Positions 22,427 to 33,259 of a stretch of 64,000 bases of DNA are shown here, piece after piece. Origin of the DNA: Cylicocyclus nassatus. Lineage: Eukaryota > Nematoda > Chromadorea > Rhabditida > Strongylidae. Position 1 is the first letter of the stretch. Each line of letters opens with the position of its first letter. The translations under genes were made by a program, and so were the position numbers. The stretch spans positions 11,518,293 through 11,582,292 of the forward strand of contig CATQJL010000223.1 of the NCBI GenBank assembly GCA_958299035.1. The letters are read 5' to 3'. Under the pieces are notes generated by a model. The model saw nothing but the letters and a program-made list of their open reading frames with translations, was not told the origin of the DNA and searched no databases.

Positions 22427-22760
22427 GTGACTGACACACTAGTGAGAAGATCTCTGCATAGGAATCCTGACGGCATTGGAGCAAAGGCCACGTGCATTGC
22501 ATCTCCGAGAGGGAGGCTCAAAAGAAGGCTTTTAATTCTAAAGCTTCGGATTTCTGGTTTTACGCTGTCTATTCGTCTTGAGCATTTCTGCTACATCGAA
22601 AAAGAGCGCTTTGCTGTTGATACCGCGTTTCAGAGCTGTTCGTGTGATCCACTGATAATCCCTAGTAGCTGGATTTTTTCTTTGAAGACATTTTTTCATT
22701 TTTCGATTTGTGTAAAAAAAGCTAGAACGCGGCTTTTACAGCATTGCTCTCGTTTTCGTT
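22427..22760. repeat. Single arm related to the 3.4-4.1 kb fold-back
   Basis: The order of blocks (GAGGGAGGCTCAAAAGAAGGC, a TTCGGATTTCTGG block, then a GATCC..GATAATCC block before TTTGAAGACATTTTT) parallels the left arm at 3440-3660. Similarity is moderate and the ends are unclear. The open frame here is not a gene. Confidence 0.4.
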
Positions 22761-22857
22761 TTGCTTATTGCGAAAGGTAGTATGAATACTTTTGGATGGA
22801 TGGACATGAAATACTCTTGGCGAGTGTGTTGTCGCATGCGGCCCCAAGTTCAATATA

Positions 22858-23808
22858 TTAGGTTGTCCGAAAATTAATGCCCGTTTTGAATTTCAACCTC
22901 AATAAGTCATGCACTTCTCACTTCTAAATAGGTTGCAAAGAACCATTCGATAGAGCAAAGCAAGCACTACAATATGGCCATCTTGCTTTTGCAACAGCTC
23001 TCATCCGCCTCGAGTTTCAAAGCAAAAAGTAAAAAGACTCAGCAGCCCGAAAAATCGAAAAAAAATCGCAACTCAGTTCATAAAAATCCTACAACAATTC
23101 TAACTTGCTCACATAAACATTATCCACATAAGACATATATATACGCCTTTGCCTTATTTTTTCTTCTGTTAGTAATCAAGAAAACGGAAATTTTCGTGCA
23201 TTTGCCAAAGTGATGCTGTGCCATCCCCACATAGGTAGTTGTATACCACAAGCCTGTAGAAGTACAGACCTAAATTTTCAGCCCTTTACAAGCTTTAGTT
23301 TTCGAGAAATACCGAACATAGCTTTCCCTAGTTAGGTGCTCCAAGCTAAAATTCAAATTTTTCGAGAACTAAAGCTTGTAGAGAGCTGAAAATTTAGGTC
23401 TGTACTTCTACAGGCTTGTGCTATACAACTACCTATGTGGGGATGGCACAGCATCACTTTGGCAAATGCACGAAAATTTCCGTTTCCTTGATTTCTAACA
23501 GGGAGAAAAATACGGCAAAGGCGTATATAGATGTCTTATGTGGATAGTGTTTACGTGAGCAAGTTGGAATTTTTGTAGGATTTTTATGAACTGAGTTGCG
23601 ATTTTTTTCGATTTTTCGGGCTGCTGAGTCTTTTTACTTTTTGCCTTGAAACTCGAGGTGGATGAGAGCTGTTGCAAAAGCAAGATGGCCATCTTGTAGT
23701 GCTTGCTTTGCTCTATCGAATGGTACTTTGCAACCTATTTAGAAGTGAGAAGTGTATGACTTATTGAGGTTGAAATGCTAAACGGGCATTAATTTCCGGA
23801 CAACCTAA
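22858..23808. mobile_element. Palindromic mariner-ended element B
   Basis: The element is 951 bp, flanked by TA. The left end is TTAGGTTGTCCGAAAATTAA and the right end in reverse is TTAGGTTGTCCGGAAATTAA. The two halves are almost complete inverted copies: the same peptide-like frame starting MAILLLQQLSS is readable outward from both arms (22974 plus, 23692 minus). That frame is a repeat by-product with no known domain. It could fold into a hairpin of more than 400 bp as RNA. Confidence 0.85.
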
Positions 23809-24249
23809 TAGATAGGACGCATTATGCAGTTGTCAACCACCTAAATGTTGAAGCACAACATTCAGGCAGGAACTTTATTTTTATGATCAGTTACAGAAGC
23901 TTTGGACCTATGCATGGAAGAATCGCTCACGATGAATTTGCAGATATCTGGCGAGCTGCCAAGGCGTGCGAATCTCGCTATTTGGCTAAATCGCCTAAGG
24001 CATGCTTTCAGCTTTAGATTCAGTACTACACTGAGTCGTTCCAAAACTAATTTTGCTTTTTTCAGAAAAGCGTAATATCCCGATGAAGATACTCGAAAGG
24101 TTTTGGGCATATTCTATGTAGCTTCTCTTCTTCTTACAAATGCTCGTTTTCTCGTTCCAATTTACAAGCTTTTTGAATATGACCAAAGTAGGATCTGCCT
24201 AGGTTCCATGGTTAAGTTTCGCTATTTTTGTGAATTTTCGAGTCAATTC

Positions 24250-25880
24250 TCTAAGCAGACTAACAAGGGAACCTTACTTAGTGGGAGTGGCGATTCGGAA
24301 GGAAATCTGTACCCGTGGATAGAGCTCAAAACGCTGATCTCAGGCATACCTTCCATATCTGGTCTGGGACGCATTGTTTTGAAAAAAGTTATGCGCTTTT
24401 TTAAAGCCAAATTTTCGTGCATTTTGAGTCGCAAAATTATGATAATTTCTACACAAAAGTGTGCAAGCTCAAGCAAACTAACTAGTAAGCATTGTAGGTC
24501 TAACTCAAATTCATCCGAACGTTTTCGAATGTTTTCCGACCATGTTATTTATCCAAAGGTCGCCATTTAGTTTCTATCAAACTTCCATTATATTGTCCCG
24601 AAAGTTTTGTCCGTTTTTTCAAACCGCTATAAAACCACGCGGAATAAAGACCCGAATTAGTTCCAACATGTATTCGATGCAGCTTTTCCTTTTCTTTCTT
24701 AGGGGTGTATTTTCGAACCATGATCTTGTACACTTTTTTTGATAATTGCCAAAATTTCCCACTCGTCATTTTTGTCTGCTCAAAGTTAGGTTAATTTTTA
24801 GAAATTTCAATGCAAAGTTTCGGAAAGTTTTAAGTATGCATCAAATGGGACAATTCTCGGGCTACAAGTTAAAATGTCTAGCTTTTTTTAACCTGCTCTT
24901 TTTAGCTTTAAAGAATTATTTCTTCTGAGGTCTCGATTTCTGGCAAACTCATAAAACACGCAACCTCTGCAAATACACGGAAGTTTTTAAAGTTTTGCGA
25001 ATTGAAACATGATCCTTATTAAACATTATTTATGCAACATTACCAAATTTGAATTGCTTTGAAAAAGCAGCATTTGGGAATTTTCGGTACTTTTACGTGG
25101 TAAACGTAATCAAAAAGCCGCGGTTTTTATTAAATAAATAATTATCACGGACTTGGCAAACGTGATGCATGTAATCTAAAATGAGTACAATGTAGCCAAA
25201 GGCTTGCTCTACATAAGATTACCAAAGCTCCTTGAAAACATTGGGATAAAAATTTTTAAAATTCAGGGAAGATTTGGCACTAGTGCTGAGCTGCTGAAAA
25301 AGCCATGGCGATAACTTCGCAAAGGCAGACTAGATCACAGAGCAAATGTAGTTGTAAGAAAGAGGATAAAAATTTGAATCAAATGGTACCTAAGTTGTCC
25401 ATAGATTGGTGTTCAGCAAGTTTTAGTGAGCGATGAAAAAAACGGACAAAACTTTCGGGACAACCTAATATATACAAAAAATCCTTTAAACTCCATCAAG
25501 AAGAATGCGTCGCAGATATTGAAGATATATTTGAAAAAAATCGTTTTACGTTTTATTCACTGGTAATTTCCAAAAAGTTTCCGACGCGACACGTTTTTCT
25601 AATTGAAGGTTATGGCACTTTTTTTTACATAATGGAAGTGTGATCGAGGAATAAAATGACCTATGGATAAACAACATGGTCGAAAAACACTCGAAAGCGT
25701 TAGGATGAACTCGAATTAGACCTACAATGCTTATTAAGTGATCTGCTTAAGCTTGCACACTTTTGTATAGAGATTATCTTGATTCTGCGACTCAAAGTGC
25801 ACGAAAATTTGGCTTTAGGAAAGTTCGTAACCTTTTTTGAACATTTGCATCGCACTTCCCTTGTTAGTAACCGATAAGAG
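24250..25880. repeat. Inverted arms surrounding mariner-ended element C
   Basis: The arm at about 24255-24587 and the reverse complement of about 25625-25880 share blocks such as CACAAAAGTGTGCAAGC, a CATTGTAGGTCTAA block and CCAAATTTTCGTGCA. The mariner-ended element at 24588-25468 lies between the arms. The loop 25469-25625 is unassigned. Confidence 0.6.
24588..25468. mobile_element. Mariner-ended element C (left end damaged)
   Basis: The right end in reverse is TTAGGTTGTCCCGAAAGTTT. The left end reads TTATATTGTCCCGAAAGTTT, so its first bases are altered. It is about 880 bp with no coding evidence. A TA follows the right end. Confidence 0.7.
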
Positions 25881-26440
25881 CATACCCTACCGTGTACGAA
25901 ACATTTTCTTCTTCCCCATAGCCCGCTCGTTAAACCACTGAATCTTAAAAGTCTGTATCAGACACAAATTCGTCAAACACCAATAAATCTCCAAAATTTG
26001 CGGCAAAAATAAATTAAACACTAATTCAAATCAAATAAGCGGTTACGGAAATATCAAATTCACGATTTTTTAGGTGCAATTGAGGTGCGTTTAAAAAAAT
26101 AAATTATGAGGATTTTGCCCCTAAAACCTCCACGAATGAGAAACAAAGAAGCCTATTAGAAGGAAGATCAAAAGCTTCATCGAATGACACCCGAGTTGCT
26201 CCCTGTTAATGTTCTATGTTGAGGTCTGAGTTGGTCAGATGTGGATTTTCAGAGCACAAAAAATAACTGTGAAAATTCTGAAAAACAGACTCTGAAAGGG
26301 AGGAAATTTGATTTGTGTTCTGTGGGGTTTGCTCTATCCACTTGTTACTTGGACTTTCTCTAAGGATTGGTACAAAAATCAGAAAATTAGTGCAACTTGA
26401 CTATGGCAAAAACCATGGGTCGTAGGTTTTCGATAGTTTT
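25881..26440. other. Unassigned intron sequence
   Basis: AT-rich sequence in which I recognise nothing. Confidence 0.4.
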
Positions 26441-26695
26441 TTAACCCATTCACGACGACGCCTAATGTTGCGTGGCGCACAGTGAGACGACGCGATTTTG
26501 CACAATACTTGGGAAAGTTGTGTGATTATTTACGAAATGTATAAATGTTTTGCACACAACTACGGCCAACTTCTTGGACGACGAAGTCTATAAGTTCCAA
26601 GAGTGCAAAATACTTGGAAAAATGCTGAACCTTCAATAAAAATACTGAACCGGAGAGGATGTAATTCTGCGAGAAGTGTGTCGTCAACGGGTTAA
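26441..26695. mobile_element. piggyBac-like MITE with TTAA flanks
   Basis: The stretch begins TTAACCCATTCACGACGAC and ends GTCGTCAACGGGTTAA. These are inverted repeats starting CCC next to TTAA on both sides. TTAA duplication plus a CCC start is the pattern of piggyBac-superfamily elements. The 247-bp interior has no coding capacity. The assignment rests only on the termini. Confidence 0.6.
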
Positions 26696-27674
26696 GAGCT
26701 TGTTGAGTAAACCGGAGAGTTGACAAACTTTCTGAAGGGGATAAAAATCTGCATTGGAAATGCCCAAAAACTTGCAAGGATCTTTTTTTCTGCGAAATAA
26801 TACGTTTCTTTCTGCAAAAAACAAAATTTCCTTTGGAACGATTTAATGTAGAATGGAAATTGAAGGAGCTTCTTGTAGGATTATGGAGAAACATCGAGCA
26901 TACAGCATTATTGTGAACTAAGCTTTACAGATGCCATAAATCCGAAGAGCTGTAACAGAGTCCTCACTGGTAATTGTTACATAGCACGACTTCCTATGAA
27001 TTTCTAATGCTTTTCTAAAGGTTAGCTACAGTACAAAAGAACACTGAAAAGAATGAAGTTGTTATGGCATGTCTTATTACCTAAATCATAGAAAAATACT
27101 GTGAAAGCGCAAAATTCATAACAATTTCAAGTGCTCTGATTACAATAGTATGAAAGTTAGGCGAAGTTGGTTTTATTTCAAAAGCAAAATGTGATTCCTG
27201 ATGGCTCAAAAACATCTTCAAAGTTCTTGTTGCACTCTTAGAGACCTCGCTTTATACTGCAATCAAGTCGAAGCCAGCATTATTGGAAAATATCCGGAAA
27301 TCGGAGCAAAATTTTATAGAAAGGAAAATACTATTAGTCAAAAATGCCAAACTTTTTTAACATTCATGGTTCTCACACATTCCCTTCTAGGAAGGTATTC
27401 GTTATAGCAAACTAAGCTGTGCAAGACTATGTTTTATAATCGTACTCAAATTTGAGAGATTTAAAGTTTGAAAGTAAAGCTGGAATAATTTGATTGCCCT
27501 AAAATCAAGAATAAATTCAAACTTCGCAGAAATGCTTTGGCCACAGCAATGCTCGGGTGTTTTTACATTAGCAATTGTATTTTTATATGCATTTACAAGG
27601 ACGTTTGTGAAGTTTTGGCTTTCTACGAAAGCCACTCTTTAAGAAATTTCAAATCTAGCTACCCTTATTCAGGG
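26696..27674. other. Unassigned intron sequence
   Basis: The frames in this stretch (for example 27402-27635 minus) have no recognised domain and do not fit the ABCA splice phases. Confidence 0.4.
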
Positions 27675-28624
27675 CGTAGGTGCGATAGTGTGAGAATTTT
27701 CTCACCCCCTTTCACCCCTGAGCCGGGACCAAGGTAACTCTCTTCACCAAAAGCCAAGAAAAAAATCAACAATGAGGTAAGGTTAAGCAAAGGAGATATT
27801 TGTACGTGAATTGTTTATGTATAGGAAAGGAGGAGTCTGTTGAAAAAAGTGCTTGGTTACGGGTGCGAGTAGTGATTTCTGGACGTTTTTAACATTAAAA
27901 AATCCATAAATTTTGTAGATGAACATCTTTTACGGCCGAACTTTGCTTGGGGTCCATTGTAAAAAGTGCCTGGGTGAAGAATGTCCTAGTGATTTCTGGA
28001 GATTTTCGAGTTTTTAACAGAAAAAAAATTCATAACTTCTGTAGATGAACATATACGCCGCGATGGTCACCATTGGAACCGTCTCGTCCTCCGTTTTCAA
28101 AAAATATATACTTTGCTTGGGATCCATTAGAAAAAGTGCTGGGATGAAGGGTGGGTGAGACTCTTACAATGGTAAAAAGACGTCTACTTGAGCACTCCCA
28201 TTATAAAAGTCTCACCCACTCTTCACCAGGCACTTTCTGTAATGAACCCCAAGCAAAGTACATGTTTTCTGAAAGCGAGGACAAGACGGTTGGTGACCAT
28301 CACGGCGTACAAGATTTTCATCTACAAAAGTTGCGGATTTTTCTGTCCTAAAAACTCGAAAATATCCAGAAATCACTACCCACAATCTACACCAGGCAGT
28401 TTTTTAGCAGACTCCAGTCAAACTATATATGCTCTAGAAGCGGAAGACAAGGTAGTTTTGAAAACATTTTCCTTGACGTTGCTGCATCTACAGAAGTTAC
28501 AACTTCTTTTTTTAGAAAATTTTATGATTTCTTGATCACCTGAAACACCCTTCACCCGCAGGGGCTGCGACCGCTGTGACCCCCTTCACCCTGGAGGGGT
28601 CATTCTCACCTCATCGCACCTGTG
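27675..28624. mobile_element. hAT-like fold-back element, copy 1 (950 bp)
   Basis: The left end is CGTAGGTGCGATAGTG and the right end in reverse is CACAGGTGCGATGAGG. The flanking 8-bp sequences are ATTCAGGG (27667-27674) and ATCCAGGG (28625-28632), a target duplication with one change. The interior consists of repeated units in one orientation then the opposite, sharing AAAAACTCGAAAATCTCCAG-type blocks and GTGCCTGGGTGAAG-type blocks. There is no transposase. The 8-bp duplications point to hAT; other 8-bp superfamilies are possible. Confidence 0.8.
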
Positions 28625-29448
28625 ATCCAGGGTGTGTGCCGATTTCAATCTTTCTCAAGCATGCTGGGTTGAATTTTATGTTATGTCGTTAGTGACCTTT
28701 GTGAGAACAGCACAGCGTTTTGGTGAAAGCATGCAAAATTTTGCTTCCTCGAGTTACAGGAAAAAAATAAAAATAAAGTGTCATTTGCAAAATGACGATA
28801 TCATAGCTAGAGAGTCCAATAATAAACTAAGCAAGACTTCCGTAATTGTCCAAACTAAAACTGCTGACAAACTTGCAGTCCCTGTTGCCGTGTTGCATTT
28901 TCTATATAACAGGGTGTCTCATAATTTTTTACCGTTTTTATAACAACCGCCGTATTTTGTATCTTTCCATTCATCTAATGTGGCTTGAGTAAGCATTCGA
29001 CGGGGCAAAGCAAGCTCTAAAAGATGGCTATCAAAAGTCCTCCCAAATCATATCCCACCTAAAGTTTTAAGCTGAAATCTGTTAGTAGCAAAAACGAACT
29101 TTTCTCTCAAAATCCGTATCTCCGCCCCAAAGTAGCTGAAAAATTCCTCATTTATCCTATCATATCCTATCCTGCTTGACACATCGCACATTCGATTGCA
29201 ACTTTCCGAATTTTTTTCATGGCTAGAAATGAAGAAAAAAATGAATAAGGTAAATTGACAAACTCCTTCACTATGTGCGACTAGCTTTTAACTTTGAAGA
29301 AAAGCCTGTACTTGAAGAGAATACGACGATATGACTTCATATAATACTGAGAGATTGTTGCTTTCTATAGAGCAAAGAAGGGATATCAGCAAGAAAAAGG
29401 TGTTGCGCTTTGGAGGTAAACAATTTTAAAATTTTAGTTGCACAAGGT
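28625..29448. other. Unassigned intron sequence
   Basis: AT-rich sequence with an ACAGGGTGTCTC-type block near 28909, resembling the edge of other repeats here. No gene is seen. Confidence 0.4.
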
Positions 29449-30015
29449 ATAGTCGATTCGTTGACCGTACGGAGTGGGCATCAGTGCGGAGTACGTGTCA
29501 CAAGGTAAAAAAAAACTTGCCCCACTGTAAATGCGCCATTGTAAAGTCGTGCTCCCACAACATTTCGGCCGCGTCGCAAGTGATCCGCAACTGTTGAAGG
29601 CATTGTCTATGCTCAGTATGTAGTGGTGGGATCCTGATGCAGTACAGGAACGTAGCTCTTGGCAAGCCCAACAGACCCATGCCCACAAGCCCCATGAGAA
29701 AGGTGGATTCTGAAGCGAGAGAATTGATTCAAACAAGTTCACGAAAAGGCGGCGGTAATTTGATCCCGCCCCCTGTCGGTGGAATCCCGCCCACAGAGGG
29801 CTTCCTACAACTGCAGAAGAGCGCGTTTCGCTCATCGCTCTTAGAAGAAGACTCTCGAATAAAGGGGTTTTGCGATTTTTGGATAGTTTGAGGGGCAGAT
29901 TACGAATCAGCAGGCCGAAAACAGTCAAAAGTGTCCAGAATTTTAGAGTGAAATAATGAAATATTATCTGGACAGTGCCTTTACGCAGTCCGTGCGGTCA
30001 ACGAATTGACGATAC
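29449..30015. mobile_element. Longer relative of the 17.5-kb MITE
   Basis: The left end has TCGATTCGTTGACCGTACGG. The right end in reverse has TCAATTCGTTGACCGCACGG. It is about 570 bp and the interior differs from the 17.5-kb copy. The frame at 29434-29928 minus has no recognised domain. Confidence 0.65.
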
Positions 30016-30163
30016 TTTTGAATGATCGAAAACACTGTCAAAATAGGTGTTGCTTTCCACAGGTGAGATAATTGCAGTTCCTGATAGATTTTTTGCACAA
30101 ACGTTTAGCAATGTTCATTTAATATTGAATCGGCTTTCGTAAGCATTTCCCGTAAGAACATAC

Positions 30164-30227
30164 CAGACTTTCCAAACAATCCTTGCGACAGTGCATAAGA
30201 AGGGCTTAACCATGCGCCGTTTTCAGG
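30164..30227 (-). CDS. ABCA transporter exon: late part of membrane domain 2
   Basis: The 64-bp exon encodes PENGAWLSPSYALSQGLFGK and then S. It aligns with the ABCA segment V-F-L-I-F-P-x-x-C-L-G-R-G-L, with PSYALSQGL in place of PHFCLGRGL. The acceptor follows CTCAAG at 30228. A second CTCAAG 13 bp upstream would give a stop, so only this one works. The donor is TCTG|GTATGT, phase 1. The intron before it is 51 bp. Confidence 0.82.
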
Positions 30228-30278
30228 CTTGAGATTTAGGCTTGAGATTTTGAAATAACTTGAAAATATGAAACTTAC

Positions 30279-30435
30279 GTTAAGTTTTAACTTTCGCAGA
30301 AACGGTTCGGTACCAAACATACCAACGAGCTCATAAAATAACAGAAAGCACATTGCCTTCTCATTTCCATTGATGATCAATGAGATAACGTAAACGAATA
30401 TAAGCTTTGTCATAATGAATGTCAATGTAATTGAG
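30279..30435 (-). CDS. ABCA transporter exon: membrane helix of domain 2
   Basis: The 157-bp exon encodes a helix-rich segment from SITLTFIMTKLIFVYVISLI through CFLLFYELVGMFGTEPFLRK to LKLN. The L-x-E-L-F/V...N-x-I-L-K pattern of ABCA proteins between two late helices is recognisable. The acceptor is TCCTTCAG ending at 30436, taking one base to complete a codon opened by the previous exon. The donor is TTAAC|GTAAGT, phase 0. The preceding intron is 45 bp. Confidence 0.8.
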
Positions 30436-30480
30436 CTGAAGGAGTCAAAGGGTAATAAACAACTTACGATAACCTGTCAC

Positions 30481-30525
30481 TTTATGAGTATGGCGTGTTT
30501 TTGTAACGAAAATATAGTGCATGAT
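30481..30525 (-). CDS. ABCA transporter exon: short membrane-domain segment
   Basis: The 45-bp exon encodes SCTIFSLQKHAILI and matches the P-x-x-Y-x-x-S-F-x-F-K segment of ABCA membrane domain 2. The acceptor is GATTCAG ending at 30526, with one base completing the codon from the exon at 41120. The donor AAA|GTGACA leaves phase 2, which the next exon completes. A stronger-looking donor (GTAAGT at about 30467) would leave a 32-bp intron and the wrong phase, so I preferred this one. Support comes from phase on both sides, not from strong sequence similarity. Confidence 0.6.
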
Positions 30526-30785
30526 CTGAATCATAGCCAGGGTCGAGCGAGAGGTGTGGCACACAAGCGCCGGGTACGCCCCCCTCTCAACCCCCGATCT
30601 TTTGTCTCAATACCCCCCCCCCCCCTATCAGCATTATCGTTTGCCTTCCGTGAGCATGAAATAAAGGCTCTACAGGTCTGACTTTTTTCGGTCGCTAGGC
30701 GGTTCTCCGCGCTCCAAGCCCGGAGTCAGCAATCGCCCCGTCGAAAACAAGAGTTGGCTTAGTAAGTCTCCTTTGTAGGCGAAAA

Positions 30786-31836
30786 ATGTTCATTACTCGA
30801 TCAGCAAAAAGAAGAGAAACAAATCCTGCTTATTGGATCTCGCCTACGGCGCCAAATGGTAGCAAGAACGATGTCAGGGTACTCAGGGCCCTTTCGGATT
30901 GGACAAAAACGGCACGTCTGCCCGGACAACACGCCGTGAAGACTGCCTCATGCTCTGTACCTAGAATGCCAGAACAGTCTCCACAAGCGCCGACCTCCAC
31001 GCTCTTCTCGACGCTGCAGAGACCTTGGATAACACGCTATAGCTCTGCAGGAAACGATGTCCACGAAGAAGGACGTGCGACAGATGAGTGATGGGACACT
31101 CATCATTCGTGGTGAAAAGGTTCCATCACCAAAAGTGAGAGGCGTTGGCTTTGTCGTCCACCCATCTATCGTCCATCTTGTCGATTAGCACGAGATCCTG
31201 TCACTTCGACTAGCCATCCTACGACTACGACCTCTACGTCAGAAGACCATCAGCATTATCAACTGCTACCCTCCAACATCAGCAGCTAATAAATCAGAAC
31301 TAGATGCTTTCCACGAAGACATGGAAGAGGTCGTCCGCATCGAGAAGTCTTTTTACAAGTTCGTTATGGGCGACTTCCGCGAAGATCGGGATGCCACTGG
31401 AAGAGAAATGTAGGATCGGGAAGTTTGGATATGGGCTCCGGAACGAAAACGATAACCGTCTCGTTGGGCTTCTCTCCGCCGCACGACTTTTCCATGGAAA
31501 CTCCATCTTCATGAAGAAAGAACATCGTCGGTAGACTTGAGAATCGCCCAACGGTACGATTTATGCGGAGATCGACCACATTCTCACCAACCTAAGATGG
31601 AGCTTGCTCGAGTCTCAGTAGTTTCTCCTTTTGCAGTGGCTCCAATCGCCGCCTCCTTCGAGCGAGCATACGACTCAGTAGAAATCTGGAAAAGAAAGTC
31701 TGTCATAGTGCCGCGAGAAGGAAGGAAGTCGTTTATGACGTTAACAGGCTGGAAGAGCTCATATCAAGTTGTGACTGGCCCATCGAAAAGGACTCAACGT
31801 ACGACTACGACCGGCTTCTGAAAGGAGCCTGCGGAG
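30786..31836 (+). pseudogene. RTE endonuclease domain (frameshifted)
   Basis: The frames, read in turn, give RQMSDGTLIIRGEKVPSPKV, then [48 protein letters not shown] and [10 protein letters not shown]. This is the nematode RTE apurinic endonuclease block, with the MGDF catalytic region followed by lost residues. Several frame changes break it. The part before the hAT insertion ends with YDRLLKGACG, and the sequence after the insertion continues the same protein (ILKTTQELLE). Confidence 0.8.
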
Positions 31837-33185
31837 CACAGGTGCGATAGTGTGAGAATTTTCTCACCCCCTCTTCACTCCTGAGCCGGAACCAAGGTGA
31901 CCCCCTTCACCAAAAGCCGAGAAAAAAATCAACAGTGAGGTAAGGTCAGGCAAAGGAGACATCTGTGCGTGAATTGTTTATGTTTAGGAAAGGAGGATCT
32001 GTCGAAAAAAGTGTTTGGGTGGCAGTGTGAGTAGTGATCTCTGGACATTTTCGAGTTTTTAAAATAAAAAATTCATAACTTTTGTAGGTGAATATCTTTT
32101 ACGGCGAGATAATCACCGTTAGAATTGCCTCAACCTCCTTTTTCAGATGATATACAGTGTGTCTCAGACTGTCCAACTGCCTGGGTGAAGGGTTTGCTCA
32201 TTGATTTCTTGAGATTTTCGAGTTTTTAGGATAGAAAAATCCGTAACTTCTCAGATGAACATATTGTACCCCGCGGTGATTACCTTTGGAACCGCCTCAT
32301 CCTCCGCTTTCAGAAAATATACACATTGCCTGGAGTTCATTTGAAAAAGTGCCTGGGTAAAGGGTGTGCTAGTGAATTTTGGAGATTTTCGAGTTTTAAA
32401 CGTAAAAAAATTTATGACTTTTGTAGACGAATATTTTTTACGCCGTGATAATCACCATAGGAACTTGGCTTTTTTACCATTGTAAAAAGACATCTGCTTG
32501 AGCACTCCCATTATAAAAGTCTCACCCATCCTTCACCCGGATTTTTTTCTTACGGACCCCAAACAAAGTATATATTTTCTGAGAGCGGAGGACGAGACGG
32601 TTCCAATGGTGACCATCACGCGTAAAAAATTTTCATGCACAGAAGTTATGTATTTTTTTATGCTAAAAACTCGAAAATCTCCAGAAATCACTAAAACACC
32701 CTTCACCCAGGCACTTTTTTAACGGACTCCAGGTATTGTATATATTTTCTGAAAACGGAGGACGAGGCGGTTCCAATGGTAAAAAACGTCGTACAATACG
32801 TTCATCTTCAGAAGTTACGGATTTTTCTACCCTAAAAACTCGAAAAATCCAAAAATCACTAATCACACTCTTCACCAGGCACTTTTTCAACAGACTTCAG
32901 GCAAACTATACATTCTCTGAAAGCGGAAGACAAGTTGGTTTTAAAACATTTCCCTTGCTGACGTTGCTGTTCATCTACAGAAGTCACGAATTTCTTTAGA
33001 AAATTCGTAAATGCTCAAAAATTAACGCTCCATTTTAATCAGATACTCAGTAGTCCACAGCTGAACATAAGATACGAGCAGAGTGCATGTTTGCAAAGTA
33101 TACCGTATGATTTCTTGATTACTGAAACATTTTCACCCGGAGAGCTGCGACCGCTGTGACCCCCTTCACCCTTATCGCACCTGTG
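31837..33185. mobile_element. hAT-like fold-back element, copy 2 (1,349 bp)
   Basis: The ends are CACAGGTGCGATAGTG and, in reverse, CACAGGTGCGATAAGG. The flanks are identical 8-bp duplications CTGCGGAG at 31829-31836 and 33186-33193. Inside, about three units in direct orientation (near 31.98, 32.16 and 32.33 kb) are mirrored by about three inverted units (near 32.52, 32.69 and 32.87 kb). They share GTGCCTGGGTRAAGGGT and TTTCGAGTTTT blocks. No transposase is present. Removing it and one duplication restores the RTE reading. Confidence 0.88.
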
Positions 33186-33259
33186 CTGCGGAGAGTGCGC
33201 CTCAGTGACTTCTGAGAAAAACTTGAATCGCATCTTGAAAACCACCCAGGAATTGCTCG

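Noticed and set aside
22974..23692. Frames starting MAILLLQQLSS on both strands
   Set aside because: They are mirror images within the palindromic element, with no domain and no splice context.
30436..30480. 32-bp intron using the strong-looking donor GTAAGT at about 30467
   Set aside because: Shorter than any plausible intron, and the phases on both sides disagree. The donor at 30480 gives a 45-bp intron and correct phase.
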